A stretch of DNA of 64,000 nucleotides from Diprion similis (taxonomy: Eukaryota > Arthropoda > Insecta > Hymenoptera > Diprionidae), in assembly GCF_021155765.1 (NCBI RefSeq), contig NC_060115.1, forward strand, positions 6,924,493-6,988,492. The letters run 5' to 3'. Below, piece after piece: positions 1 through 13,300 of this stretch (the stretch's first letter is position 1; each line of letters begins with the position of its first letter). The notes beneath the pieces were generated by a model that worked only from the letters and a program-made list of their open reading frames with translations, had not been told where the DNA came from and did no database searches. The translations under genes were made by a program, and so were the position numbers.

Positions 1-1302
1 AAGATTTCTTTTCTTGAATAAGTTTCTTCGAAAACTCAGAACAATGCGTAAAAGACCAAGAACTTTCTTGAAAAGGTGACGTTATATGTCATTAAACACG
101 AATATTGTAGAATTAATTGCGTTGATTATACATGTGTTTATGTATATTGTCAGCCTTGACTGCGAATGCAACAAGACTGCGCAAGGCAAACTCGTGAAAC
201 ATAGTCACTTGTTAAAAAAACAGATCATATTGTCAGACAAAGGAAACCAACCGACAAATGCTGATGAATTTAAAGGATTTCAAAGTTTTATAGGCATCGT
301 TATATTATTTAGTCTTCTAACATGATTGTGTAATAGAAAATTCGAATACCCCATAAAGATGTATCCAATTCAGCCTTTGGTTCTATGCTGCGAAGGTAAG
401 GAACATAGAATACGGATGTATTCCTATGGTAATGATATCCTGGATTATGAACCCAACTAAAGTATGGATTAATATTGTATATCACAATAAACGGAGTATA
501 GTAAAAAATGACGGATTAGATTTACACAAGGACGACAGCCTTGTCATGTCCGCGTCATGTAGGCTGATTTTGGTTGTAACTTAAGTTAGTTTATGAAGTA
601 ATTTACAATTATTTATGCGCTTTAGAAGTAACCTTATATATCTACAGTCTCACACGCGCATTCGTTAGCTTGCACTTGTACAATATTTACAATGGCCACT
701 ATGAACTATGTGTACAGTGTACATACTGCTGTACAAAAAAAATCCTGTACACAATTAGACCATATCGTATCTACCAGGCACAATGGTATTCGCTTTGTAC
801 AGGTGGGTAAGTTATCTATATGTATATTTATGTATATTTGCACTTTATGAATTAATTACACTAAATTCTGTACGTACAAATTTTGCATTTACTGATGTCA
901 TAATTCACACCCCGGCGACGGGAGTGATACAACTCAAAAATTGGCATTTTTGAGTTGAGATCATATTTCAATTTGCAGAGTTCGAATCTATAAGCTTGAA
1001 AAGTGATATTTCTGTAGTTTAAAAATTATCCATCACAGAATAACAAAACAACAGGTAACTTCCATGAGCATGCAATGCTTTTACTCACAGTCATTTGCTT
1101 TCACTGAAAAATTACTATTTTTGAGTTGTGTCATTCCCTTTACCAGAGTGCGAATTATCACTCTTAAAAGCAAAGCCTGTCTCATGGTTTAAGTAAAGCT
1201 CGAATCAGGAGTTAAATTCAGTCAAATAGCTGTAATTACCCTTTGTCAAATCTGGACATCTACACCCTGTGTAAATGCAGTATCATAAAATTACGTCTTT
1301 AC
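1..1302. other. non-coding 3' flank of arrow
   Basis: AT-rich sequence beyond the stop codon of arrow. It should include the arrow 3' UTR on the minus strand. I could not identify a convincing polyadenylation signal. An open frame at 86-325 (plus, 79 codons) has no recognisable domain and no clear splice context, so I do not call it a gene. The only structured part is a diverged repeat at about 881-1180, listed separately. Confidence 0.6.
881..1180. repeat. three-copy inverted/direct repeat (MITE-like)
   Basis: A unit beginning ATTTTTGAGTTG and running on for about 60 bases towards GTGCGAAT is present three times. It lies reversed at about 881-942, forward from about 945, and forward again from about 1114. 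The first two copies meet head to head as a perfect 12-bp inverted repeat with a four-base spacer (about 930-957). The reversed copy and the last copy match over roughly 60 bases with scattered substitutions. This suits an old miniature inverted-repeat element or a remnant of one. No transposase is present and the family is not known to me. Confidence 0.6.
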
Positions 1303-4300
1303 TCAAGGTACCGGAGACGGCGGTGGAGGTAACGGACTAAAATAGGTTGAAGACCTAGAACTAGGTGAAGGTGGACAGCTCATAGCAGCATCACTATGGC
1401 TGTAAGATCGCGGCGTAGGAGGAGGTGGAAATGGTTCACTTTCATACCTATACCGCGCAGGGTAATTGCTGTCTGATTCATCGCAGACGTCAGTGCTGCA
1501 CGGGGTCGGAGGCGGCGGTTGATTAATTTGTCTATAATGGCGATAAGGTCTGTACCTAGACGCATTACTACTAGAACATCTTGTCGAGTTAGCTGTAGTA
1601 GCCGGACTAGGTGGAGGGTTTAACGTCTCCTGAGGGTAACTGCCAGCTGAGCTGCCTCTCGTAGAACTCGATGCGCCAGTTATATGACTACGATCATAGC
1701 TTGAGCCAATGCTACTTCCGTTCAAATTAGACAATCTGACAGTCTCCATAACAGGCTTAAGATCTTTTCTTCCATTCTTCTGGATAGGCATTGATTTTAT
1801 GTTAACTCTCCCATGTTTAGGAGAGAGTGGCTCACCCGCTGAATCGTGTAAAATGTCTGGCAGGCCTGCGTTGTTACGTTTTCTTCTACAACAGCAATAA
1901 CTCACGCCTGCCAATATGACTATAACTATCACTAATGGACCGGCAACTATATATATACTGTGCCCAGATTCTAATGGTAACGCAGCATCCTGCTTAGGAT
2001 TATCTGCTGCACAAGCTGGTGATGTTTCATCGCTACTGTCCGCACAGTCATCCCAACCATTGCAAAGGTTTGATCTTGATATGCAGACCCTTGTTGTTGT
2101 GCACTGGAATTCTCCAGGTTGACAACAGTGGTCTTCATCGAGGCCATCGACACATTGCACTGTACCGTCACAAACCCAGGACATATCTGAAATTTATTAC
2201 AAGTTCAAGCAGTACTGGCTTAGTTAATTGGTATGTTAATAGTATTTACTTGTTTAATGGAGTATCAAACCCGCAAGTATTTAAAGAGTTCGAATATTGC
2301 TTGTAAAATTCCTTAGCATTGGTAGTATCAGTGGAAAAAGTTCGTCTGTATACCTCTAATTGTAAGACGTTAAAATGAAAGAACGATTCTGATAATCGAA
2401 AGACAGAGAATTGAAATTGTATTACAATTTATTTGTAACTGCGCATCTAAAATTTACACAGGAGCACGTTGCAAATCTATGTTTGACTCTTACCGATGCA
2501 GTGTCCGTTTTGACATTTGAATTGATCTTGCCTACATGCTGGACACCCTAGTTCGTCACTACCATCAGGGCAATCACTTTGACCGTCGCAACGCCAAGTG
2601 GCTGGTATGCAGTCTTTAGCAACAGCTGAGCATGTAAAGTGTTCGGCACCACAAGCTGGAGTTGCTCTGCAAGTTCGACCGTCATCCGAAAGTACAAGTG
2701 ATTGGGGACAAGAACATCTAGATGATGAAATTCCAGTACAAAAATGAGAACAACCCCCGTGATCATTGAGCGGGCTGCAAACGTGTGATTCCATTACTTT
2801 ATCATCTGGAGTTCTTACAGAAACCAGGTCAATAATGTGATGACGATTGGGTAAAGTTTTTCTTCCTGCTCCTGATGTCTTGTTGACTCTTTCTATCAAC
2901 TGTCCTTCTCTATCTAACCAGTATAGATAGTCAAATAAAATCGATATGTGTGTTACACTGGTGTGTCCGGTAGAAACCAGGACTCTCTTATTCCTGCCAA
3001 ACAGATCTGCAAACTCGATTTGTCTTCCATGAGTCCAATAAATAAGATCAGAGATAGGATCAACTGTTATGCTCGTAGAACTTTCCAAGTTAGATGCAAT
3101 GACTACTCGCTCTTTGCCATCCATCAAACTCTGCATGATTTTTACGTCACCACTAATATCTGTCCAGAAAAGCAGCCTTTTTTCAGGATGTACTGCAATA
3201 CTTCTCGGCTTCTCACCGAGACCCTTCACCACAACTCCCAGCATCGATCCATTGTCTAGCCTGGTGACGTTGATAGCGTCATTTATTGAGCAAGACCAGA
3301 ATAACAATCTTCCCAAAGGATCTAAGGCTAGATCGAAAGGATGTCCTGAACTACCAGGAATCACTACCGCCACGTGTAGCTTATTCTCGAGTGTCTTCTT
3401 GATCGATTGCATACGACTGTCTATCCAAAAGACATGCCGTGTGATGGGATCAAATTCTATGGCACGAACATTTTTTAATCCTTGAACTCTCAGTACAATA
3501 TCTGGACAGTCGTTAGTGTCAGGTAAAAGGCGACCAATAACATTGCGAAGACTGTAAATCATGAACGTCTTGGGAGCTGTAAAAATTTTTTAAATATTTG
3601 TTAACTAATTTGTGACTCAAAAACTTCAATTTGGTGATAGATTTGAACTCACCCATGCAAGTTTTGTTGTCGGGTGCCAAGCTGTAGTGAGTCGGACAAG
3701 CACATTTGTAAGTGGTTGATGGTTTTCCTCCAATTCCTGGCAGAGCTATGCATAAATGACTGCAATATCCGTTCTTTTCGGCACATGGATTCCAACCGGA
3801 CTGTCTCGATGCATGAAAGACTAATAAATCTGTAACGGATTCTAATCGACTATGAATTTTTGTTCTATTTGCGCCATTCGTCTTGTTGGCTCTTTCAATA
3901 TCACCTGTATTCCAATCTGTCCAATAAATATAGTCTAGATACTGAGTAACACTAAATGGATAGACTATATTCTGAGTGATGATTGATTTTCTCTTTTTGG
4001 TCTGTAAATCGTAGCTGTCCACTGCAGGGATGGAAAGATCTGCCCAGTATAAACGACGCTCCAAATGATCAATCGTCAAACCGTGAGCTTGACCAATGTG
4101 AGATAATATCACTGTTCTTCGTGAACCATCGAGTCCAGCTCTTTCTATACTACCAACGCCTTGCTCTGCCGTCCAATACATGTGTCTGAAAAATTGATTA
4201 ATTTTTTTACAATTAGTTAACAGTATAACAAATCCGTGGCATCAAAAACTAATATAAAATATTCATTACCCTCTTCCTGGATCCAAGGCCAGACATCTAG

Positions 4301-7300
4301 GTTTGCTAAGGTCTTGCCATATCAAGACACGTCTGCTATATCGATTCCAATGTACAACTTCTATTCTCTGGGTCCCCGTATCGCTCCAGTATAAATTGTG
4401 GGATATCCAATCGACCGCCAAGCTTTCAGGTGTTTCTAATCCCAAGTCAACAACCCTCTCCATTTCTGAACCGTTCATGAATGCCCGAGTTATTGCTTTT
4501 ACCTTGACGTCAGTCCAATAAATTCGATTGTCACTCATGTCAAAGTCTAAGGCGCTGAAAAGCAAGGGACCGTTAATTTATTCTGATAATACTTTTGACA
4601 TCATCCTGATTTACTAAAATGCAATGAGAAAGGTCCAAAAATAAATTGAAAGTCCTGATACTTTTCACAGGGTTCATGACACGGAAATTTCAATTACCTT
4701 GCATCTTTAACCCCAGTTACAGGTATGATATTATCATTATTAGCATTCTCAATACTGATCCGTCCGATATTTTCTTTTCTTGAGAATAAGAGAAATGCGT
4801 CAGGTACAACGCACGTTCGTTTATCCTTGGTTAATTCATACCCAATTTGGCATGCGCAAACGTAATTATCACCAGGCCTGTTCAAGCACAAGTGACTACA
4901 GCCGCCGTTGTTTATTGCGCATGGATTGGTCCCCTTAACTATTCCTAAATGTACGGCTTTCAATCCCATGACGTCAGGCATTTGATCCACAATGACCTCT
5001 CGATCGGCACCAGTCAATTTATGAGCTCTATCTATACTCCTTCTTTGCCAATCCGTCCAGTATAGATAATCTCCTAAAAGGCTTAATCCGAACATATGGG
5101 GTAAATTATCAGTGATGACTTCTCTTCGATCGGTACCATCCATGTTACACACTTCTATTTTATCAGTCTTTGCATCACACCAGTATATTTTCTTTCTCTC
5201 TAAATCAATCGCAATACCATTGGGCCAAACAATATCTTTAGTAATGAGTAAAATTCTATCGCTACCATCCAAGCTGCTACGTTCAATCTTTGGTTTCTTT
5301 TCGTTCCAGTCTGTCCAAAACATCCAACCCAATTCTGGTGCTAATGCTATGGCCCTTGGTTCGATAAGATCTTCGTTTATCAACACTGTTCTACTCGTGC
5401 CATTCAAACGAGCTACTTCTATTCGATCAGTCCCTGTATCTGTCCAGTACAAATTTCTAGCTACCCAGTCAATAGCGATACCGCCAGGATTTTTAACTTC
5501 TGTTGTGACAATATCCTCCTGTTCAGTACCGTTCAGATTCGTTCTTCGAATACCACGGGCCTCCTCGTCAGTCCAATAGAGCAATTCTTCAACTGGGTCA
5601 AAGTCTATGGCAATCGCATGTTTGATACCGGTTAAAGGAAGCGGAAACCCCGTGTAGTCTGGCGAATCAAGCGACAGCCGGCATATCTCAGTTCTCTGTA
5701 CAATAAGAAGAAGTTCCTCGGGACCATCAGCGCAGGTATTGTTATCAATGAGCTTAACGCCAGTTGGACAGGCACACGTATATCCTGGTGGTTTTGGACT
5801 AAGCAGACACAAGTGGGAACAATTTCCGTTGTTGTGTCTGCACGGATTATCGCCGTAAGGTTGCCTCCTTTGATCCCAAACTTCTATAGCACCCGGTATG
5901 TATTCACCGTGAAACAATTCTCTGGGGTGATTTTGCCCCTGAATATCGTACGAATGAATACACCAGGTATGCCAGTCGGTCCAGTACAACTTCTGATCGA
6001 AATAAGTGATGGCAAAGGGATAATCCAATTCCTGGCTGACGACTTTTCTTCTGTTCTTACCGTGATAATCCATAACAGCAATGAACTTCAACCTTCCATC
6101 TGACCAGTATACCAATTCTGCCTCGTAATCGATGGTCAAACCATTTGGCCAGAATATATCCTCCGAGACGATCACTTCGCGAGTATTAGGATCACCGTTC
6201 ATAGCTGCAGTTTCGATCTTGGGTACGTCACCCCAATCCGTCCAAAATAGTATACTTCTCATAGGAACGACGGCAATCGCACGAGGTTGATAAATCTCCG
6301 TCCAAAAAAGTACTTTCCTGTGCAATCCGTCGATACTCGTAACTTCTACATGTTTTTTTTCACCATCCGTCCAGTAAAGTTTACCGGTGTACCAATCGCA
6401 GGCCAAACCCTCGGGCGATATCATGCTTGAATTTACCACGGTAAATTTCTCCCCTGTATATGTGCTGTTGGAATTAACGCACTGTATCACTTCCAGACCA
6501 CTGTCGGACCAGCAAACCAGATTTCGTTCGTAGTAAAAGTCCAAAGCTGCGCTCTCCTGCGAAAGATCCTTGACGAGAATCGATACTTTGTTGGAGCGGG
6601 AGACGTTTGCCACCCTGATATCCTTGTAGGTAACGAAAAGGAGTGATGGTGATGCTGAAACAGAGAAGAAAGAAAAATGCGTCATTATTGATATAGAAAT
6701 TCCAGTTTCATTTTCAACGATTGAAGGAAAAGTATTTCCGGTCTAGCTCAAAAAGCTCCGAGCGCATACTTGGTATAATAAGGTGTAACGGTAAGCTGCA
6801 GTGGCTGTTGATACAAGCCTCTGGACGTGAAGCGTGAATTTTCGTTTGTAGAGGTGAGAAACTTTCGCTTTGACCAGCTAACAAGCGGAGTCTCTCTCTT
6901 TACCTCATTATGCACTCTAACACATTATTATTCTCTCTGGCGCTGTTACCTCGAGGGTAGGCCCTCTCAAAGCCGGGGCTGTTATGAGGACATTTTACCC
7001 GCTTCAAAGTCTATCTATAAGCTGCTGATCTGCACGAGCTGAGTTTCAGCTCTGCAATAAGAAATTTATAACTATGATAACTCCGTCATTAAAGGACCTC
7101 TAATAAAACGTATCGGAAATTGGATTACGGTAAAATTGGCCCGAATTCGGAAATGTTGTACATTTCGATCTCCTGAACAAAAGTGTCTACGGGTAGGAAG
7201 CGAAAAAATCCCTCATAAAAGCTACAGCGGCCCAAGAACGGCTAAATCCCGTATTTGGTTCTTCGTAACTGTACAACACGTACGAAATTAGGCCACGTAC

Positions 7301-10300
7301 ACCGTAAACCATTTTCCCATAAGATTTGTGAGGGGTCCTTTGATCGTATACATATATGATAATTCTTCCAACTATGCCGCAGAGATAAGAGACAAAAGAG
7401 GACTTTATAGTGGAGTGAACTGCATAGTTATGCAACATAAAGTTCATTAACACAAGCATCGGCTAATCATTAATCAAATTCAAATTTACGTGAAATGTAA
7501 ATCAGCTTGTACCCCGGCTATGAAATTCTCATTGCCTCCCCCTTCCCCCCTAGCAGCTGAATCCACTCATTTAAATTGCCTTTCATCTTCCATTCCGTTA
7601 TAGAGGAAGCGATGAATATATTATCACTCTATATAGTGGAATTGCCACAAAGGAGATGAAAAAGTTTATGAAGTAAGACATTCATTCAGCAACTTTGTCC
7701 TCATCAGATATCGAACCATGGATACGTTCGCAATGAAGGTTTGTTGTTACAATAAAATCTAACTTGACGCGACGCGACAATTTTTCTATCTGTCCGAACC
7801 ATGGAGTATTACACGTAAACATCTCGTCTGTTCGTTGACTCCAGAAGAGGATGAATAATAGCTAGCTCTGCACACGGAGAGCTCAATGTACGTGAATGCA
7901 GGCTTCGAGTCCGCTGCAGCAGGACGATAGATACCGGGATAATTGTATTTCCGTGGGTACGTAGCGTTCCAAGAATGAACGTTTACTCAAGAGGCTCAAT
8001 TACTCGGTTGCGCTAAACCTTAAAAAGGAACCTAAACTACCCGCGACTTCTGCACAGCACAATTTTTGGCAAAGTTAAGCCCGGCCTTCGTTAGTTCGGT
8101 CGTACGGCACTCGAGAATAACTAGCTAGTGATTATCCACTTTACCGGTTAACGTTCAACTTGGCGTGCAGTTGATGAACTCAGTTTTTGTGTGTCTAATC
8201 AATGAAGAAATTACGATGTAGGAATGGACGAGTCAATGATACATCACTGCAGAGAAAACTCGAAACATTCTTCAATCTATACCCTCATTTGAGGTTCAAA
8301 TTTCGACGTTACAGATATGAATTCGAGATTTGAAACAGTGTAAATTGAGACGTGTAATTTCTGTGTACACTAAGCAACGTATGGCAACGTAATCGCTTTC
8401 TTCGTCTTCTTTCGCTCTTATACTCGGAGTGTTCTGTGTTCCTTTTTCCTACATTCTTTATTTCTCTCTTTGTTTCTTTAATGGTCTGGTCGTTATAACA
8501 GTAGGAAGAAGTATCACCGGATGTATCCATATGTTTGATACATGGAATAGAAGAAGAAGAAGAAGAAGAAGAAGGGCCAAGGAATACGATCTTCAAGTAC
8601 CGTTTTTCAAACCAGTGGTGATCATGGATGACTCTGTTTGCAACGACAAGACTGCGTCGAAGGATGCTCAATTATAATTGCAATAATCGCAATCATTCGC
8701 AATATCTATAACTCCATACAATCATAAAAATCAATTATCTGCAGAAAATTTGAAAGCGTGAAACGAGTATGAGGCTAACGCTCGTTTATCGATGATATAA
8801 TAAATTACCAACGAGCTGCAGCAACAAAGATTGAATGCATTGTTTGGCGTGAAGCGACGCGGTGAAGGTATTATAGTCATGCCATGCCTGCCTATATGAT
8901 TAAGCGAAGACAACCGGACGTGACGAAGTGTCGACAAAATAAACGTTTCATCTCCAGTCGGGCACACGTATGTATAAATCAATTCACACTGCTACGTTAT
9001 ATTGAAACGAGTGGTGGTGTATACTGCAGACTGATTAACCGTGACATATCTGAAGCGCGAGATGAAGCAGGTGCCTAATGGGCATAATAATAATCAGGAT
9101 ACGCGACCGTGCATTCTCACTTATAATCAGCAACGAGACAAATTGCAGCGTAAATCCTGATTCGAGATAATTCAATTGACCTCGTTAGTTAATTCAACTT
9201 TACAACCGTAAAACGCATGGAATATAGGTATATGAATTTGTTTCTCACAACAAGTTAAATATACACATCAAATTTTTAATACCAATTCGCGATTGCAGAA
9301 GAAATTCGATTAAGTGTCGACTGTTTTTTTTTTTTGTTTTTTTTTTTTAAAGAGTTATAAATCAAGAGACCCCTGATTTACACTTCAGTATTTTGCGCAC
9401 AGTGTGACGGGAAGAAAGGAGACGCAACGAAAACGAGAATGAACATCTATGCTAAGAATGCAGAACTTGTTTCTTTGAATTCCTAGGCTCCTCACATACA
9501 CGGTGTATATGGGAAAGTATATAGGGCATTCTGTGCCAAATGGTAGAGTCTCCAATCCCCTGACCATTTTCTATTTACTCTGTTTATTTTGCCAACGTTG
9601 GTCCGCGGGTGAACAACGCATTAAAAATTTTGTTAAAATTTGTTTTGTTTCCTCACACCCACCTCAAGTATATGATTGAAAAATATACATCCGTTACGCA
9701 TATGGTTTGTCAAGCATCTTCTACAGTCCGTCAAATTTTTTTTAGAGCTACGGTCGCACTAGCCTCACAGCATCTGTTCCTGTTTCACGATTCTCCCCCT
9801 CGAGCTCCGCCCCTTTTCACTCCGCTTTTTTCCCACCCCCAAAGGCTAACTGCAGTAGGAACCACAATGATTTATACGAGCCAGTAGAGGGCATAGATGC
9901 TCCCCTGAGGTTAAACATGGCACAGAAAGGCACAGCGTAGCCAGGGTACAGCGAACCTGTTCGGTTCCGTTGGGACTTAAGGCCCGAATCCCATAGAACC
10001 AGGTTTTAATATTATAGGCCTGCACCTATAACGTCATAGACCCAAACAAGCCCAACCCAACCTGAAATGTCGAAGATATCGAGTGTATTATGTAGGTACA
10101 GAATTCCCACCTGCTCTCACTTTTAAAATGAAATAGGAAATCTTTGCGTGTATATACATCGTTCTCGTTATATATACAGGAGTCTTTCCATTTCAAACGG
10201 GACAGCTTTTCAACCTCGATCTTAGCGTTTTAGCTATATTTTTTTCAACGGTTTCTATGGAACAAAGCAATTCGAAATTTTTTTTTTCATTTCCATCGCT

Positions 10301-13300
10301 ATATCAAAATTTGGAAATCGTCATAATAGAATGGATCGTCAGTATGACCACGAAGTAGTTTTCGTTTAGTCGCACGTAGTTTTTTTCGAAACGAGATTGT
10401 AGTGCAGCTGTTTCTCTTTGTTAATCCCCTTTAGTGAAAAGTTAGTTCGATCTATCGACGCCCATTGTTTCTACATCACGATATCTATCAATTCGGCTTC
10501 AAACAACGCTCCCAGCTGATTCACTAAATCTTCCGTTCCTGTGCGACTTGAACATTGCCTCAAGCGAAAATCGGTGAACGGTGGATTACACATCGTTCGC
10601 GCCAAACAATCTTTGTAATTATTTATTGGGGGAGATGTGTTGGCTGTCCCGTCTGACATGTTTTGAGGCAATTTCTGCTTATTAATGGGAGAATCTCCCG
10701 ATGTACGTAGGTCCTCGTTGTAGTCCTCGTAGTTCGCCCAACTACATGAGCATTATAACCACAGGGTGGCGACACAATAACAGCCATAGAGGGAATGACC
10801 GAGATTGGGTCTCTTTTTGCAAAACTATAATTTGAAGTACACGAGGACGACAGATAACGTCAAAATGAATGGTAGAATAGACTATTGCAAAAAACCTTGG
10901 AAATTTATCGCTTGCCGATTTTTCACAACCATATATAACATTTTCAGTTCTATAATAACAAGCATTGCAATGAAGTCATTGTAGCGTACGGAAAAATGAA
11001 CCAACCTTGTAAAACGTGAAAATAATTGGTAGCATTTTGTTACGCACGGGTCGAGCGTACGCTGTCGTCGCGAGCCGTTGCTTATAAATAAATCGTTTCA
11101 ACATAGTTTCCATGGAAGTTCCATTCCACAACTTTACAGTTTTGTAAAGAATCCATCAAAGAATACGCTCATATTTATTTCGGAATTTTCAAGTGACGTT
11201 CTCACGTTGAAAAACATGTTTGAATAATACATTTAATTATAACAAATGGAACGATTCGTTACTACAGGATTCAGTCAACATATAATAATAGTGTGATTCA
11301 ACAGCCGTAAAGTGAGTTTCGGATGAAGTCTCAAGGATAATTAGAACCAAAGATATGACAATTTGAAGTGAATTTATTTCATGAATTTATTGCATCCACC
11401 CGGTTAAAAATAATCACAGCAAAATCGGAATCATCAATGTAAATGTTTGATTTATTTTATATCGTTTGACGTGGATTGACTCACTCACAGGCGAATTCTC
11501 TACTGCCGAGGATAGATATGATTCGTTTCAGATGTATAAAAATGAGGCAAGTTTACAATAAAACTAAAACTAAAACTAAAATTAAAACTGAAACTAAAAC
11601 CGTGATTTATTTCATAACAAATACCGATCCAGGCACAATTATGACGGTCTAAACAGTACCGAGAGCGAAGAGGGGGGATCAATCGCTTCGCGTTAACGAA
11701 GGCAAAGCGTGTGGATCGAATCAAAGGTTCACGCGGTGATTGATTCGGTCTTCTTATACCTACGAGGTACGGAACAAGGTGCTGCGAAGACGAAGGAATT
11801 CGCGATGCCATGCCGTGGCACGAGCGAGCATTATAATCATAGGCAGCAGCTGCCTGCCTGTATGGAGACGACGCTGTTCGCCTTCGAGAGGAACTCCACA
11901 CAGAAACTCGAGAGAGGAGAGCCACCAGCCACCAGCCACCAGCCACCAGCCAGTAGTCATCCTTGCGAGCACGCCCTCCACGTCTTGTTAGCGACGACTG
12001 GCCATGGCATCCAGCAGCATCGTCAGACCCACGCTGGGGGCCTCAGCCTTTCTTCCAACTGCAAACCCAGAGACCAGAACTCGTTCGTTCGTTCGTTCGT
12101 TGGTTGGTTGGTTGGTCCGTTCAAGCTGTTCTCCGGGCATTCTTCGTTTCCACAGAGTTCATTTGAATATTGTTCGTAGCACGTGAGAAAAAAAAAAGGA
12201 TAAAGGGGGGAAAAAAATGAAAAATAATACCATACCAATGAAAAAAAAAAAAAAAAAAAGAAAAAGATAAGAAAGGGGACAATAAACCGGAAAATAAAGA
12301 AAACTGTCAACGCTCGTTTCGTTGACGGGGTAGCACAAAAAATTCTACGGTATCCGCGAGAAGGATAGGTAGTTCAGAGTGAGAAAGACACGATGAAAAA
12401 TTTTTCATTTCGGAGATGAATTACGGATTGAAGAAAGAATATTGTGACCGTTTTTATTCGCCTTCTTTTGTTTCATTCCGTTTTTTTCACCCCGTTTTAT
12501 ATCTCTTGCTATAGTCTGCAGTATTAATACATCCCTTTGAGTCATGATGTTAAGTATTCCTTACCACCTATTTTATATCCATTTTTTTTGTATATTTAGA
12601 GAACTTTTCAACAAGTTTCTCATCGGTTCTTTGCTACTTCTGTATAATAATAGTATAGTATGATATAATATATGGTATTAGGGTGGTCTTTATTTCGGGT
12701 GCTGACGAATTTTCACCTCTCATCCCCCAAATCAACTTCAAATAATTATAAAACAATTCCCTAATTTTTTTAGATTTTTACCTCAACTCTAAGATGGTCC
12801 GCTTTGTGGTCGAAGTTTCTTATGGAAATAACATGGGAAAAACTTTTTTTTCTCGGTATATATATATATCTTATTGTAAAAGTAATAATTTGAAAAAAAA
12901 ATTTTGCAACGAAAACCCCTGCATGGCATAGTTTTTTGACCGTATTCAATAAAACTTGAAATATTTGTCCACCATCTTAGATTAAAAAAATTTGATTTCA
13001 GATCCGTAATCAACGACCCCAAAAACCATAGAATACTACCTTTTTATCAAAGTTGGCTCAGCACAATAATGTCTGACTCAAAGGGATGTAGTACATATAT
13101 ATATCGATATATAGGAATATATATATGATATCGACTCGCGAACGGTCTCGGCCGATGTATATAAAAGCAATTTTCGTGCAACGGGGCACAGGTTCGTCTT
13201 CAAAGGGTTGAGAGCAGCCGTCCCTCGGTCTTTCGCAATCTTGGTCGCCGTCTTGCACCCTGCACGTCCCAACCCCCGTTAACTATAAAGGAGTTCGCCT

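Noticed and set aside
86-325. 79-codon open frame with a hydrophobic start
   Set aside because: No known domain, no splice context and AT-rich composition; likely chance.
11500-12310. Overlapping open frames on both strands
   Set aside because: They arise from 7-mer CCACCAG and TCGT/TGGT repeats; every frame looks open and none has a domain.
13155-13164. TATATAAAAG on the plus strand in arrow intron 1
   Set aside because: No initiator or coding exon follows at proper spacing; the area is rich in TA repeats.
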